64,000 nucleotides of DNA from an uncultured Oscillospiraceae bacterium (GCA_910578735.1 CAJTSQ010000006.1:1-64000); one strand, 5' to 3'; shown: positions 22,920-31,083, numbered from the stretch's first letter. Numbers and translations are program-made. Notes: a model not told the origin generated them from the sequence alone.

Positions 22920-24806
22920 ATGAAAACCTATCATGCCGGACAATATGACATCGCCGTCATCGGGGCGGGCCATGCGGGCATCGAGGCCGCCCTGGCCGCC
23001 GCCCGGATGGGGATGAAGACCCTGTGCTTCACCGTCAACCTGGACGCGGTGGGCAATATGCCCTGCAACCCGGCTGTTGGGGGCACAGGGAAGGGCCACC
23101 TGGTCCGGGAGCTGGACGCCCTGGGGGGCGAGATGGCCAAGGCCGCTGACAAGGCCTGCATCCAGTACCGGCTCCTCAACCGGAGCAAGGGCCCCGCTGT
23201 CTGGTCCCTCCGGGCCCAGGCCGACCGCCGGGCGTATCAGAAGGTGATGAAACACACCCTGGAGAAGCAGGAAAACCTGTGGGTAAAGCAGGCGGAGGTG
23301 GTGGACATCCTCACCGAAGACGGCGCGGTGTCCGGGGTGGTCACCCACACCGGGGCGGTGTACGGGGTCAAGGCCGCCGTTGTGGCCACCGGCACCCACC
23401 TGGGGGGCCGCATCGTGGTGGGAGAGGTGGTCCGAGACTCGGGCCCCGACGGTCTGTCCGCCGCCCTGCCCCTGACCCAGAGTCTGAAGCGCCTGGGGCT
23501 GACCATCCGCCGGTTCAAGACGGGCACGCCGCCCCGGGTCAACGCCCGCAGCGTGGATTTTTCCAGAATGGAGCTCCAGCCGGGGGACGGCGGCGGCCTG
23601 GCCTTCTCCTTCCAGACGGAGCGCCCGCCGGAAAACCGGGCGGTGTGCTGGCTCACCTACACCAATGAGGCCACCCACAGGATCATCCGGGCCAACATGT
23701 TCCGCTCCCCCCTCTACGACGGCACCATCGAGGGGGTGGGCCCGCGCTACTGCCCCTCCATCGAGACCAAGGTGGAGCGCTTCCCCGACAAGGAGCGCCA
23801 CCAGCTGTTCATCGAGCCCATGGGGCTGGAGACGGAGGAGCTGTATATCCAGGGCTTCTCCTCCTCCCTCCCGGAGGAGGTGCAGATCCAGATGCTCCAC
23901 ACCATCCCCGGCCTGGAGCAGGCCGAGATGACCCGGTGCGCCTACGCCATCGAGTACGACTGCATAGACCCCACCGGCCTGGAGGCCACCCTGGAGACCA
24001 AGGCCGTCCCCGGCCTGTACGGGGCGGGGCAGTTCAACGGCTCCTCCGGCTATGAGGAGGCCGCCGTCCAGGGCTTTGTGGCCGGGGTGAACGCCGCTCT
24101 GAAGCTCCAGGGAAAGCCGCCCCTGATCCTCCGCCGGGACCAGGGATACATCGGGGTACTCATCGACGACCTGGTGACCAAGGGCACCAACGAGCCCTAC
24201 CGGATGATGACCTCCCGCACGGAGTACCGCCTGCTCCACCGCCAGGACAACGCCGACCGGCGGCTCACCCCCATTGGCTATGAGCTGGGGCTTATTTCCT
24301 GGGAACAGTATGAAAGGGTACAGGAAAAATACGCCGCCGTAGACCGGGAGGTCCGCCGGCTGGAACACACCGGCACGCCGCCTACCCCCGAGTTGGCCGG
24401 CCTGCTGGAGAAGCGCGGGGAGCCCCCTGTCAAGGACGGGGCCCGGTTGGCCGATCTGCTGCGCCGTCCCCAGCTCACCTACGCTGACCTGGCCCCCTTT
24501 GACCCGGGCCGGCCCGCGCTGGACGCCGCCGTGGTCAGCGAGGCGGAGATCACCATCAAATATGCCGGGTACATCGACCGCCAGCTGCGCCAGGTGGAGG
24601 AGGTCAAGCGCCTGGAGGAGCGGCCTATGCCCGGCGGGATCGACTATCTGTCCATCGCCGGCCTGCGGCTGGAGGCCCGCCAGAAGCTGGCCGCCATCCG
24701 CCCCAAAAACCTGGGCCAAGCCAGCCGGGTATCCGGAGTATCCCCGGCGGATGTGGCGGTGCTGATGGTGTATTTAAAGAGCGCCGAATCGGAAAAGCCC
24801 GATTGA
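22920..24806 (+). CDS. mnmG: tRNA uridine 5-carboxymethylaminomethyl modification enzyme MnmG
   Basis: An FAD-dependent enzyme that, with MnmE, installs cmnm5 on wobble U34. It is 628 residues. The FAD-binding Rossmann motif is DIAVIGAGHAGIEAALAAARMG. Family signatures include NMPCNPAVGGTGKGHLVREL, the folate/FAD cysteine block RFKTGTPPRVN, and GQFNGSSGYEEAAVQGF. The C-terminal helical MnmE-binding domain ends in SRVSGVSPADVAVLMVYLK. An ATG at 22914 is also in frame; I prefer 22920 because of its 10-base spacing from AAGGA. mnmE is not in the window, so the pair is split here. Confidence 0.96.
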   Translation: MKTYHAGQYDIAVIGAGHAGIEAALAAARMGMKTLCFTVNLDAVGNMPCNPAVGGTGKGHLVRELDALGGEMAKAADKACIQYRLLNRSKGPAVWSLRAQADRRAYQKVMKHTLEKQENLWVKQAEVVDILTEDGAVSGVVTHTGAVYGVKAAVVATGTHLGGRIVVGEVVRDSGPDGLSAALPLTQSLKRLGLTIRRFKTGTPPRVNARSVDFSRMELQPGDGGGLAFSFQTERPPENRAVCWLTYTNEATHRIIRANMFRSPLYDGTIEGVGPRYCPSIETKVERFPDKERHQLFIEPMGLETEELYIQGFSSSLPEEVQIQMLHTIPGLEQAEMTRCAYAIEYDCIDPTGLEATLETKAVPGLYGAGQFNGSSGYEEAAVQGFVAGVNAALKLQGKPPLILRRDQGYIGVLIDDLVTKGTNEPYRMMTSRTEYRLLHRQDNADRRLTPIGYELGLISWEQYERVQEKYAAVDREVRRLEHTGTPPTPELAGLLEKRGEPPVKDGARLADLLRRPQLTYADLAPFDPGRPALDAAVVSEAEITIKYAGYIDRQLRQVEEVKRLEERPMPGGIDYLSIAGLRLEARQKLAAIRPKNLGQASRVSGVSPADVAVLMVYLKSAESEKPD

Positions 24807-24868
24807 CCTTCCGGCAAATATCCTGTACCCTTGGAAATTGGAAAGAATGCAGCGAAAAGGGGCCAACT

Positions 24869-25306
24869 ATGAAAACTGTCACTATTTACACCGACGGGGC
24901 CTGCTCCGGCAACCCCGGCCCCGGGGGCTGGGGGGCCATCCTGATCTATGGCGCCCACAAAAAGGAGCTGTCCGGGGGCGAGGCCCAGACCACCAACAAC
25001 CGCATGGAGCTCACCGGAGTAATTGCCGCCCTGGAGGCGCTGAAGGAGCCCTGCACGGTGGAGCTGTACTCCGACAGCAAATATGTCATCGACGGCCTGG
25101 CCAAGGGCTGGGCCAAGGGCTGGCGGGCCAGGGGCTGGGTGAAGTCTGACAAAAAGCCTGCCCTCAACCCGGATCTATGGGGCCGCCTGCTGGACCTGTG
25201 CGAAAAGCACACGGTGAATCTCCACTGGGTGAAGGGCCACGCCGAAAACGAGTTCAACAACCGCTGCGACCAGCTGGCGGTGGCTGAAAGTCAAAAGTAC
25301 AAATAA
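24869..25306 (+). CDS. rnhA: ribonuclease HI
   Basis: Cleaves the RNA strand of RNA-DNA hybrids. It is 145 residues. Catalytic acids are visible in YTDGACSGNPGPGGWG (first Asp), NNRMELTGVIAAL (Glu) and LYSDSKYVIDG (Asp); the fourth Asp is in NNRCDQLAVAES. The Lys/Arg/Trp-rich handle AKGWAKGWRARGWVKSD and the family VKGHAENEFNNRCD block are present. The ATG at 24869 has AAAAGGGG 7 bases upstream. A bidirectional terminator follows directly. Confidence 0.96.
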   Translation: MKTVTIYTDGACSGNPGPGGWGAILIYGAHKKELSGGEAQTTNNRMELTGVIAALEALKEPCTVELYSDSKYVIDGLAKGWAKGWRARGWVKSDKKPALNPDLWGRLLDLCEKHTVNLHWVKGHAENEFNNRCDQLAVAESQKYK

Positions 25307-25307
25307 A

Positions 25308-25341
25308 CAAAGGCACAGGACCTACTTGTCCTGTGCCTTTG
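25308..25341. terminator. bidirectional terminator between rnhA and the Cys-rich membrane gene
   Basis: CAAAGGCACAGGAC and GTCCTGTGCCTTTG form a 14-bp stem. The right side continues GCTTTTCTTTT for rnhA; the left side gives TTTGTTTATTT for the leftward operon, whose last codons lie inside the stem. Confidence 0.9.
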
Positions 25342-25492
25342 CTTTTCTTTTCCGGTAGCAGATATCCCGGTTTCCGCAGGTGGCGCACCCGCGGCCACAT
25401 CCCCGCTTGCTGCCATAATCGTTATACAACAGAATAGCGATAGGGATACCAATCACAGCCACGGCGAACAGTCCAATGGCAAACGCTTCCAC
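25322..25492 (-). CDS. small Cys-rich single-span membrane protein (FeoB-associated type)
   Basis: A 56-residue protein with one membrane helix (about residues 3-26). A cytosolic or surface tail follows with GCGRGCATCGNRDIC, a CxxxCxxCxxxxxC pattern like the FeoB-associated Cys-rich proteins, then a basic Lys/Arg tail. The proposed GTG start at 25492 has GAGAGGAGG 7 bases upstream; a TTG at 25510 would overlap the site. No feoA or feoB is nearby, so an iron role is not supported by context. It follows the XRE gene (25507-25716) and is probably the last gene of that leftward operon. Confidence 0.65.
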   Translation of the reverse strand: MEAFAIGLFAVAVIGIPIAILLYNDYGSKRGCGRGCATCGNRDICYRKRKAKAQDK

Positions 25493-25506
25493 AGGCGGGC
25501 CTCCTC

Positions 25507-25716
25507 TCAATCGAAGTAGAACAGCTCCTCGAATTTCTTATCCAGGGCGACGCACAGCACCAGGGCCAGCTTGGCGGTGGGGTTGAACTGTCCCGTCTCA
25601 ATGGAGCTGATGGTCTGGCGGGAGACGCCCACCAGCTTGGCCAGCTCCCCCTGGGACAGGGACCGCTCCGCCCGGGCCACCTTGAGCCTGTTTTTTAAAA
25701 CCAGCTGGTCGTCCAT
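25507..25716 (-). CDS. XRE-family regulator, YgzD/YozG type
   Basis: A 69-residue protein that is almost entirely a helix-turn-helix: LKVARAERSLSQGELAKLVG, then VSRQTISSIETGQFNPTAKL and a short C-terminal VALDKKFEELFYFD. Proteins of this size and form commonly control small membrane-protein operons. It is the third gene of a leftward operon after two DUF6442 genes. It is the natural candidate to bind the CAAGTATACTTG palindrome over the operon promoter. Confidence 0.88.
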   Translation of the reverse strand: MDDQLVLKNRLKVARAERSLSQGELAKLVGVSRQTISSIETGQFNPTAKLALVLCVALDKKFEELFYFD

Positions 25717-25720
25717 GCCC

Positions 25721-26035
25721 TCACCATCCCTGTGAGAAATATTTTACCACATAGAACACCAGGAACACAAGGGAAATTATCATGATGATCAGGTCGGAGG
25801 TATCCTTCCGCTTGGTGAGCCGGTACAGCCGGCTGCTGACGCAGGAGGTCCAGAACATAATCATCACGCTGTCGGAGGACAAGTTGTGAAAGTGATTGTA
25901 GGCGACAATCGCAAGGCCTGCCATCAGAGTAAAGGCCAGACTGAAGGACTCCCCCTCAATGGTGATGGTCCGCTCCATCTCGTCCCGGGTTTGGTTTTCC
26001 CTGCGGCTTCTTTCCAGAATCTCTTTTTTATCCAT
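25721..26035 (-). CDS. DUF6442 family membrane protein
   Basis: A 104-residue protein with the family start MDKKEILERSRRENQTRDE, an amphipathic basic/acidic head (1-30) and three hydrophobic segments (about 33-48, 54-68 and 83-98). It is a diverged paralogue of the gene directly upstream (shared MDK.EILE.SRREN). The family function is unknown, but it is regularly found next to YgzD-type XRE genes. The start at 26035 follows AAAGGACTG, inside and just past the end of the previous gene, so the two are coupled. Confidence 0.78.
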   Translation of the reverse strand: MDKKEILERSRRENQTRDEMERTITIEGESFSLAFTLMAGLAIVAYNHFHNLSSDSVMIMFWTSCVSSRLYRLTKRKDTSDLIIMIISLVFLVFYVVKYFSQGW

Positions 26036-26036
26036 G

Positions 26037-26372
26037 TTACAGTCCTTTCTGTGCAATCACAAAAATCGTAAGAACAGGCGGAATCAGGCAAATCAGGCCC
26101 GTAATGAGATTGTACTTTCTGCGGTGATAGCGGTAGAGCGTCAAATCGTGGGCAGATTTAGAGATAAACATAGCCAAGGCGAAGGGCCACCAGGTGATGA
26201 ACGCCTCCCCGGTGATCGTCTCTTGCAGCATCAGCAGCAGGCACAGAAAGCAGTTGACGCCAACCACCGCGTAGTAGCCGGCTGTACAGGCTTTCTGCTC
26301 CAGTTGCCGGGCCCGCTCGTCCTCCGGCTGATTTTCCCTGCGGCTCTTTTCCAAAATCTCGTTTTTGTCCAT
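26037..26372 (-). CDS. DUF6442 family membrane protein, first gene of the operon
   Basis: A 111-residue protein opening MDKNEILEKSRRENQPEDE, then hydrophobic segments at about residues 34-50, 58-75 and 88-105. It is homologous to the following gene over its first 15 residues and in layout. The start follows GGGAAAGGAG. It is read from the promoter at 26426-26454, which carries a palindromic operator. Function unknown. Confidence 0.78.
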   Translation of the reverse strand: MDKNEILEKSRRENQPEDERARQLEQKACTAGYYAVVGVNCFLCLLLMLQETITGEAFITWWPFALAMFISKSAHDLTLYRYHRRKYNLITGLICLIPPVLTIFVIAQKGL

Positions 26373-26425
26373 AGGAAAACTCCTTTCCCGGCTTCGGTCC
26401 GGCCGTGACCTTCCCCGTTGAGGCT

Positions 26426-26463
26426 ATCATAGCACGGTGGTCCCGGATTGTCAAGTATACTTG
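26426..26463 (-). promoter_or_regulatory. sigma-A promoter with overlapping palindromic operator (DUF6442-XRE operon)
   Basis: On the minus strand: TTGACA (26449-26454), 17-base spacer, TATGAT (26426-26431), near-consensus. The perfect 12-base palindrome CAAGTATACTTG (26452-26463) overlaps the -35 box and is flanked by TTGT and TCAA. It is the likely binding site of the operon's own XRE protein. Confidence 0.82.
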
Positions 26464-26500
26464 TCAAAAAAATAATGAAACTTGGCAGAACAGAATAGGC

Positions 26501-26529
26501 TTGCCTTTTTCGGAAAAACAGGGTACAAT
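26501..26529 (+). promoter_or_regulatory. sigma-A promoter of the MoxR/VWA pair
   Basis: TTGCCT (26501-26506), 17 bases, TACAAT (26524-26529), 36 bases before the MoxR start codon. Confidence 0.65.
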
Positions 26530-26564
26530 CAGGAGCAATAGTGCATAATCAGGAGGAAACAGGA

Positions 26565-27374
26565 ATGAAGGAATTTCACGGAAGTCAGAACTATGTGGCC
26601 TCGGAGGAGCTGCTCCGGGCGGCCAACATCGCCATGGTGCTGGAAAAACCCCTGCTCATTAAGGGGGAGCCGGGCACCGGCAAGACCATGCTGGCCGAGG
26701 CCATCTCTCAGGCGCTGGGCAAAAAGCTCATTATCTGGAACATCAAGTCTACCACCAAGGCCCAGGACGGCCTGTACGTCTATGACGTGGTTCAGCGTCT
26801 CTACGACAGCCAGTTTGGCGGCCAGGGGGTAGACGACATCGAGAAGTACGTCAAGCTGGGCAAGCTGGGGGAGGCGTTTACCGACGATGAGCAGGTGATT
26901 TTGCTCATCGACGAGATCGACAAGGCCGACCTGGAGTTCCCCAACGACCTGCTGTGGGAGCTGGACCGGATGGAGTTCCACATTCCGGAGACGGGCCGCA
27001 CCGTGAAGGCCAACCACCGTCCGGTAGTGATTATCACCTCCAACGCGGAGAAGGAGCTGCCCGACGCCTTCCTCCGCCGGTGTGTCTTCCACTATATCGA
27101 GTTCCCCGACCGGGAGCTGATGGCGGACATCGTCCGGGTCCACTACCCCGACATCAACGACCGTCTGCTGGACCAGGTGCTGGAGGCCTTCTACAAAATC
27201 AGAAATCTCCCTCAAATTAAGAAAAAGCCCTCCACCAGCGAGATCATCGACTGGATCCAGGCCCTCCAGCACGGAGGCGTGGACGTGCGCCGCATCGTGA
27301 AGGAGGTCCCCTACCTGGGAGTGCTGCTGAAAAAGAACGAGGACATCGACGTCCTGCGCCGTCAGTGGCGGTGA
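26565..27374 (+). CDS. MoxR-type AAA+ ATPase
   Basis: A 269-residue AAA+ protein with Walker A GEPGTGKTMLAEAI (about residues 34-47), Walker B VILLIDEIDKADLEFPNDLL, sensor 1 VVIITSNAEKELPDAFLRRC and the arginine-finger region. MoxR ATPases act as chaperones that mature or activate partner complexes, typically with a VWA protein. The partner is encoded 4 bases downstream. Start: ATG at 26565 after AGGAGGAAACAGG; a GTG at 26541 lies before the ribosome site. The client complex is unknown; the AAA/CoxE pairing resembles CoxD-CoxE, but no molybdenum hydroxylase is nearby. Confidence 0.92.
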   Translation: MKEFHGSQNYVASEELLRAANIAMVLEKPLLIKGEPGTGKTMLAEAISQALGKKLIIWNIKSTTKAQDGLYVYDVVQRLYDSQFGGQGVDDIEKYVKLGKLGEAFTDDEQVILLIDEIDKADLEFPNDLLWELDRMEFHIPETGRTVKANHRPVVIITSNAEKELPDAFLRRCVFHYIEFPDRELMADIVRVHYPDINDRLLDQVLEAFYKIRNLPQIKKKPSTSEIIDWIQALQHGGVDVRRIVKEVPYLGVLLKKNEDIDVLRRQWR

Positions 27375-27378
27375 GGCC

Positions 27379-28578
27379 ATGTTTACCGATTTTCTGTACC
27401 TGCTCCGGCGAAACGGCCTGAAAGTGTCCCTCACCGAGTGGATGGCCCTGATGGAGGGGCTGCACAAGAACCTCCACAGCGCCAGCTTCACCGGCTTCTA
27501 CCATCTGTGCCGCTGCCTGCTGGTAAAGAGTGAGGCCGACTTCGACACCTTCGACCGGGCCTTTCTGACGTACTTCAAGGACGTGCCCTTCCAGCAGGAG
27601 GTGTCCCAGGAGTTATTGGACTGGCTGAATAAACCCGATGTATTATCCGACTACGCCAACTGGGACGAGGTCCAGGCCCTGAAAAACATGGGCTTCTCTG
27701 AGGAGGAGATCGAGCGGATGCTCCGGGAGCGCATGGAGGAACAGCACGAGGAGCACAACGGAGGCAGCTACTGGGTGGGCACCCACGGCATGTCGGTGTT
27801 CGGCAACTCAGGCCTGTCCCCCAAGGGCATCCGGGTGGGAGGCCAGAGTATGTACCGCCGGGCCTTCCGGGTGGCGGGGGAGCGGAAGTTCCGGGACTTT
27901 CGCCGGGACAACACCCTGGACACCCGCCAATTCCAGGTGGCCCTGCGCCATCTGCGGCAGTACTCCGGCCTGGTGGACCTGCCCCCCACCGAGTTCGATG
28001 TAGACCGCACGATTCAATGCACCGCCGATAACGGCGGCGTCCTCAAGGTGCGCTACAAGCGCCCCCGGGAGAACACGGTGAAGGTCCTTCTGCTGATGGA
28101 CTCCGGGGGCTCCATGGACTACTACGCCCAGCTGTGCTCCGCCCTGTTCCAGGCGGTGAGTAAGTCGGGTCACTTCAAGGATTTGAAGGTATACTACTTC
28201 CACAACTGCGTCTACAGCCGGCTCTATCAGGACCCCACTCTCATGTCCCGGAACAGCGTGCCCACCGACTGGGTGCTGTCCAACCTGCCTGGAGACTACA
28301 AGCTGATTCTGGTGGGAGATGCCCAGATGGCCCCCTACGAGCTGATGGGGGGCTACTACGGCGCAGGCCGGGAGGCGGGCGGCCCCCAGTGCGGCCTGGA
28401 CTGGCTGCGGCTGCTGAAGGGCCGGTTCCGGCACAGCGTGTGGCTCAATCCCAGCGGCCGTCCTGACTGGGGCGCCTACTGGTCTCAGACCTACGACGCT
28501 ATCGCCAAAGAGTTTCCCATGTTCCCCCTCACGGTAGACGGGCTGGAGGAGGGAATGAAAAAGCTGTTGGTCCGGTAA
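27379..28578 (+). CDS. VWA-domain CoxE-like protein, MoxR partner
   Basis: A 399-residue protein. The N-terminal two thirds is a CoxE-type helical region with a charged stretch EEEIERMLRERMEEQHEEH. The VWA domain (about 230-390) has the MIDAS metal site LLLMDSGGSMDYY (D-x-G-x-S altered to DSGGS) and a later VGDAQM. It is co-expressed with the MoxR ATPase 4 bases upstream. It probably presents a client to the ATPase. Cytosolic; no signal peptide. Confidence 0.88.
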   Translation: MFTDFLYLLRRNGLKVSLTEWMALMEGLHKNLHSASFTGFYHLCRCLLVKSEADFDTFDRAFLTYFKDVPFQQEVSQELLDWLNKPDVLSDYANWDEVQALKNMGFSEEEIERMLRERMEEQHEEHNGGSYWVGTHGMSVFGNSGLSPKGIRVGGQSMYRRAFRVAGERKFRDFRRDNTLDTRQFQVALRHLRQYSGLVDLPPTEFDVDRTIQCTADNGGVLKVRYKRPRENTVKVLLLMDSGGSMDYYAQLCSALFQAVSKSGHFKDLKVYYFHNCVYSRLYQDPTLMSRNSVPTDWVLSNLPGDYKLILVGDAQMAPYELMGGYYGAGREAGGPQCGLDWLRLLKGRFRHSVWLNPSGRPDWGAYWSQTYDAIAKEFPMFPLTVDGLEEGMKKLLVR

Positions 28579-28610
28579 ACTACAGGGGAACGCTTGAGGA
28601 GGGGAATCCC

Positions 28611-29507
28611 ATGAAATTGAGGCAGATTAAAGGCGACACCTGGGTGGCGGAGGCCAGCCAGCTGGTCCCCTTTTATAGGCTGGACGCAGGCCGCTGCATC
28701 CTGCTGGACACCGGCCTGCTGGAGGAACGTGAGGAGCTGGAGTGTGCGCTGCGTGAGGCGGGGCTGACGCCGGCAGGGGTTTTGTGTTCCCACGCCCATG
28801 TGGACCACTGCGCCAACAACAGCTATTTTCAAAAGAAGTACGGGGCCAAGGTGGCCCTCACCTTTCCTGAGGCGGGGATGTGTGTCTCTCTCCTCAATCT
28901 GAAGTGCTACTTCCTCACCCTGTCCCCGGGGACGGTGGAACGGGAGTCCGCCTGCATGGTCCACCAGCCTGACATCTTCCTGCCCATGTCCGACGGCCCC
29001 TTCACCCTCTGCGGGGCGGAGTTTCAGATCATCCACACCCCGGGGCACTCCGCCGGCCATGTCTGCACCGTCACCCCGGACAACGTGTGCTACACCGCCG
29101 ACGCCCTGCTCAGCGAGGAGCTGCTCACCGCCAAGCTGCCCTACAACCTGAGCCAGCAGATGGCCATGGCCAGCCGGGAGAAGCTGCGGGACCTGGACTG
29201 CGCCGCCTATATTATGGCTCACCGGGGGGTGTGCTCCGGCGGGGAGATCGGCGGGCTCATTGACGCCAACCAGGCCCTGATCCTCCGCCGGGTGGAGGAG
29301 ATCCTCCAGCTGGTGGACCGGCCCATGACGGCCAGCCAGATCGACGAGCAGGCCTGCTCCTACTACCAGCTCCTCACCCGCAAGCCCCGCCGGGCCCTGC
29401 GCTTTGAGCGCAACGTACGCTTCTTCATTGAGTACCTGGCCGACACCGGCCGTCTGGCGGAGGAGTGCCGGAACGGCGCCGTCTACTACCACCGGACCGC
29501 CCCCTGA
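28611..29507 (+). CDS. MBL-fold metallo-hydrolase
   Basis: A 298-residue protein of the metallo-beta-lactamase fold. The metal motif is CSHAHVDHCANN (HxHxDH), followed by HTPGHSAGHVC, YTADALLSEE (Asp) and MAHRGVCSGG (His), so both metal sites look complete. The C-terminal winged-helix-like tail (about 215-298) resembles that of RNase Z-like or glyoxalase II-like subfamilies. The substrate is unknown. It lies 32 bases after the VWA gene and may share its transcript. A strong terminator follows. Confidence 0.85.
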   Translation: MKLRQIKGDTWVAEASQLVPFYRLDAGRCILLDTGLLEEREELECALREAGLTPAGVLCSHAHVDHCANNSYFQKKYGAKVALTFPEAGMCVSLLNLKCYFLTLSPGTVERESACMVHQPDIFLPMSDGPFTLCGAEFQIIHTPGHSAGHVCTVTPDNVCYTADALLSEELLTAKLPYNLSQQMAMASREKLRDLDCAAYIMAHRGVCSGGEIGGLIDANQALILRRVEEILQLVDRPMTASQIDEQACSYYQLLTRKPRRALRFERNVRFFIEYLADTGRLAEECRNGAVYYHRTAP

Positions 29508-29534
29508 CCCGAGGCCCATACCCACAACTTCAGA

Positions 29535-29568
29535 TGCCGCCAGGGCCGGAGCCCTGGCGGCATTTTTT
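29535..29568 (+). terminator. terminator after the MBL hydrolase gene
   Basis: TGCCGCCAGGGC-CGGA-GCCCTGGCGGCA followed by TTTTTT. Confidence 0.93.
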
Positions 29569-29596
29569 CATATCCTGCCCGCCGCGCGCATAGACT
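29569..29596 (+). promoter_or_regulatory. possible sigma-E (sporulation) promoter of spoIIP
   Basis: CATATCC (29569-29575), 13 bases, CATAGACT (29589-29596) resembles the sigma-E pattern (-35 ATATT-like, -10 CATACACT-like). It lies about 50 bases before the spoIIP start. spoIIP is a sigma-E target in B. subtilis. The -35 match is imperfect. Confidence 0.5.
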
Positions 29597-29647
29597 GGGT
29601 ATAATCAAACAGCTTGCAACGGCCTACACAGGATAAGGAGTGATACC

Positions 29648-30805
29648 ATGGGGAACCATATGGGACGGGCCCTGCGCCGCGGGGTGGCGTTGGGGCTGAC
29701 AGCGGTGGCCGCCTGGGGCGTGAGCCTGACGGCCGATCTGGACGGCGCGGGCCGGCGCGTGACCGCCTGGAGCGGGGAGCCAGCGCTGGCGGTCTCGCTG
29801 ATGACCGCCCGGCTGGGGGAGCTGCCCGGCGCGGCCCGGGGGCTCAACGGCTGGGGCCGGCTGCTGCTGGATTGCGCACCGATGCTGGCTGCGGGAGAGG
29901 GGCCGGTGCTGGAGCTGCGGGCGGGCCGGGAGGACTCCGCCCCAGACGCCCCCGGCGAGCCCGACCTCCAGGACCGCGAGGACCTGGACGAGCCGAAGCT
30001 CCAGCCCTCCCAGGGGGACGAGGGGATCGTGGAGATGACCGGCCGTGGGAAAGAGGGCAGCCAGTATCTCTCCGACGGCGGTGTCTATGTCTACAACCGC
30101 ACCGGGCAGGAGCTGGACCCGTCCCTGCTGGGTCAGGGGACGGTGGACGTCCCCCTGGGGGACGGGCCCCAGATTTTAATTGTCCACACCCACGGCAGCG
30201 AGGCCTACGCCATGACCGACGGGGATACTTACGAGGAGAGCGACCCCTACCGCACCACAGACTGCACCCATAACGTGGTCCGGGTGGGGGAGGAGATGGC
30301 CACCGTCTTCCGGGCCTACGGCTTTCAGGTGATCCACGACACCACTCTGTGCGACTACCCCTCTTACAACGGGGCCTACGACCGCTCCAAGGCGGTGGTG
30401 GAGCAGTGGCTGGAGCAGTACCCCACCATCAAGGTGGTCCTGGACGTCCACCGGGACGCCCTGGTGGGCAGCGGCGGGGAGATCTATAAGATGGTGTCCA
30501 CCGAGGCGGGGCAGAAGGTGGCCCAGGTGATGATGGTGCTGGGCACTGACGCCGGGGGGGCGGAGCACCCCCGGTGGCGGGACAACATGGCCTTCGCGCT
30601 GAAGCTCCAGCGCAGCCTGGTCAAGGGCTATGCCAGCCTGGTCCGGCCCACCGTCCTGCGCAAGAGCCGGTACAACCAGCAGCTGTCTCCCGGCTCCGTC
30701 CTGGTGGAGGTAGGCGGGCACGGCAACACCCTCTCCGAGGCCATCGCCGGGGGCCGCCTCTGGGCGGACAACGTGGCCAGGACGCTTTTAGAGATGAAAC
30801 AGTAG
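29648..30805 (+). CDS. spoIIP: stage II sporulation protein P (SpoIIP)
   Basis: A cell-wall amidase/endopeptidase that, with SpoIID and SpoIIM, drives engulfment of the forespore. It is 385 residues. The N-terminal membrane anchor is at about residues 10-30, followed by a Pro/Asp/Glu-rich spacer (about 95-125). The catalytic domain has ILIVHTHGSEAY, VVLDVHRDAL and VLVEVGGHGNTLSEA, which supply the zinc and catalytic residues. The last residues (LWADNVARTLLEMKQ) are repeated as LWADNVARTLLELKNGTK at 31365-31422, beyond an AT-rich insert. The present 3' end was therefore probably brought in by an integrating element. Confidence 0.95.
   Translation: MGNHMGRALRRGVALGLTAVAAWGVSLTADLDGAGRRVTAWSGEPALAVSLMTARLGELPGAARGLNGWGRLLLDCAPMLAAGEGPVLELRAGREDSAPDAPGEPDLQDREDLDEPKLQPSQGDEGIVEMTGRGKEGSQYLSDGGVYVYNRTGQELDPSLLGQGTVDVPLGDGPQILIVHTHGSEAYAMTDGDTYEESDPYRTTDCTHNVVRVGEEMATVFRAYGFQVIHDTTLCDYPSYNGAYDRSKAVVEQWLEQYPTIKVVLDVHRDALVGSGGEIYKMVSTEAGQKVAQVMMVLGTDAGGAEHPRWRDNMAFALKLQRSLVKGYASLVRPTVLRKSRYNQQLSPGSVLVEVGGHGNTLSEAIAGGRLWADNVARTLLEMKQ
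30757..30783 (+). repeat. left copy of a 27-base identical repeat (putative att site in spoIIP)
   Basis: Begins CCTCTGGGCGGACAACGTGG and ends CCAGGAC. It lies in the last codons of spoIIP and is identical to 31365-31391. Confidence 0.85.
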
Positions 30806-30808
30806 AAA

Positions 30809-30838
30809 ACCCGCCGGGAGTACCCCGGCGGGTCAATT
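30809..30838 (+). terminator. spoIIP terminator (first)
   Basis: ACCCGCCGGG-AGTAC-CCCGGCGGGT, followed by a weak CAATTTT run, 4 bases after the spoIIP stop. Confidence 0.75.
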
Positions 30839-30884
30839 TTAAGTAAAGTGCCTTTTACGATACAGTCAAGCTAAACATACAGAA

Positions 30885-30912
30885 AAATCCTCCAGACAAT
30901 TCTGGAGGATTA
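30885..30912 (-). terminator. terminator of the ribbon-helix-helix gene
   Basis: On the minus strand TCCTCCAGA-ATTG-TCTGGAGGA, followed by TTTTTCT. The TAA stop of the gene is at its base. Confidence 0.85.
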
Positions 30913-31083
30913 TGTTTCATCTCCGTTCAGGCAGGCTTCGATCATACTGACGACCACGTTGTTAAAGCTGGTGTCATTGTCATCGGCGATTTTTTGGATT
31001 CTATCGGCCAGCGCTTTGGGAAGATACAATGTCTTATAGATAGTTTCTTTCTTCTGTTTCGTTTTTTTGATTTCAAAAGCCAT
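30910..31083 (-). CDS. ribbon-helix-helix DNA-binding protein (57 residues)
   Basis: A very short gene, ATG at 31083 after AAGGGGGG, TAA at 30912-30910. A basic N-terminal strand region (FEIKKTKQKKETIYKTLYLP) is followed by two helices (KALADRIQKIADDNDTSFNN and VVVSMIEACL). The order of basic strand, LYLP turn and amphipathic helices matches the Arc/CopG/MetJ-like ribbon-helix-helix fold. Such proteins are dimeric repressors, often antitoxins or element regulators. An extended -10 (TGGTATACT, 31100-31108) precedes it. It lies inside the AT-rich insert at spoIIP and is divergent from the small gene at 31205. Confidence 0.8.
   Translation of the reverse strand: MAFEIKKTKQKKETIYKTLYLPKALADRIQKIADDNDTSFNNVVVSMIEACLNGDET

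Noticed and set aside
22902..24719. 605-codon open frame antisense to mnmG, and similar long mirrors opposite mutS, mfd and the P-ATPase
   Set aside because: These are by-products of high GC and biased third positions. None has a ribosome site or recognisable motif.
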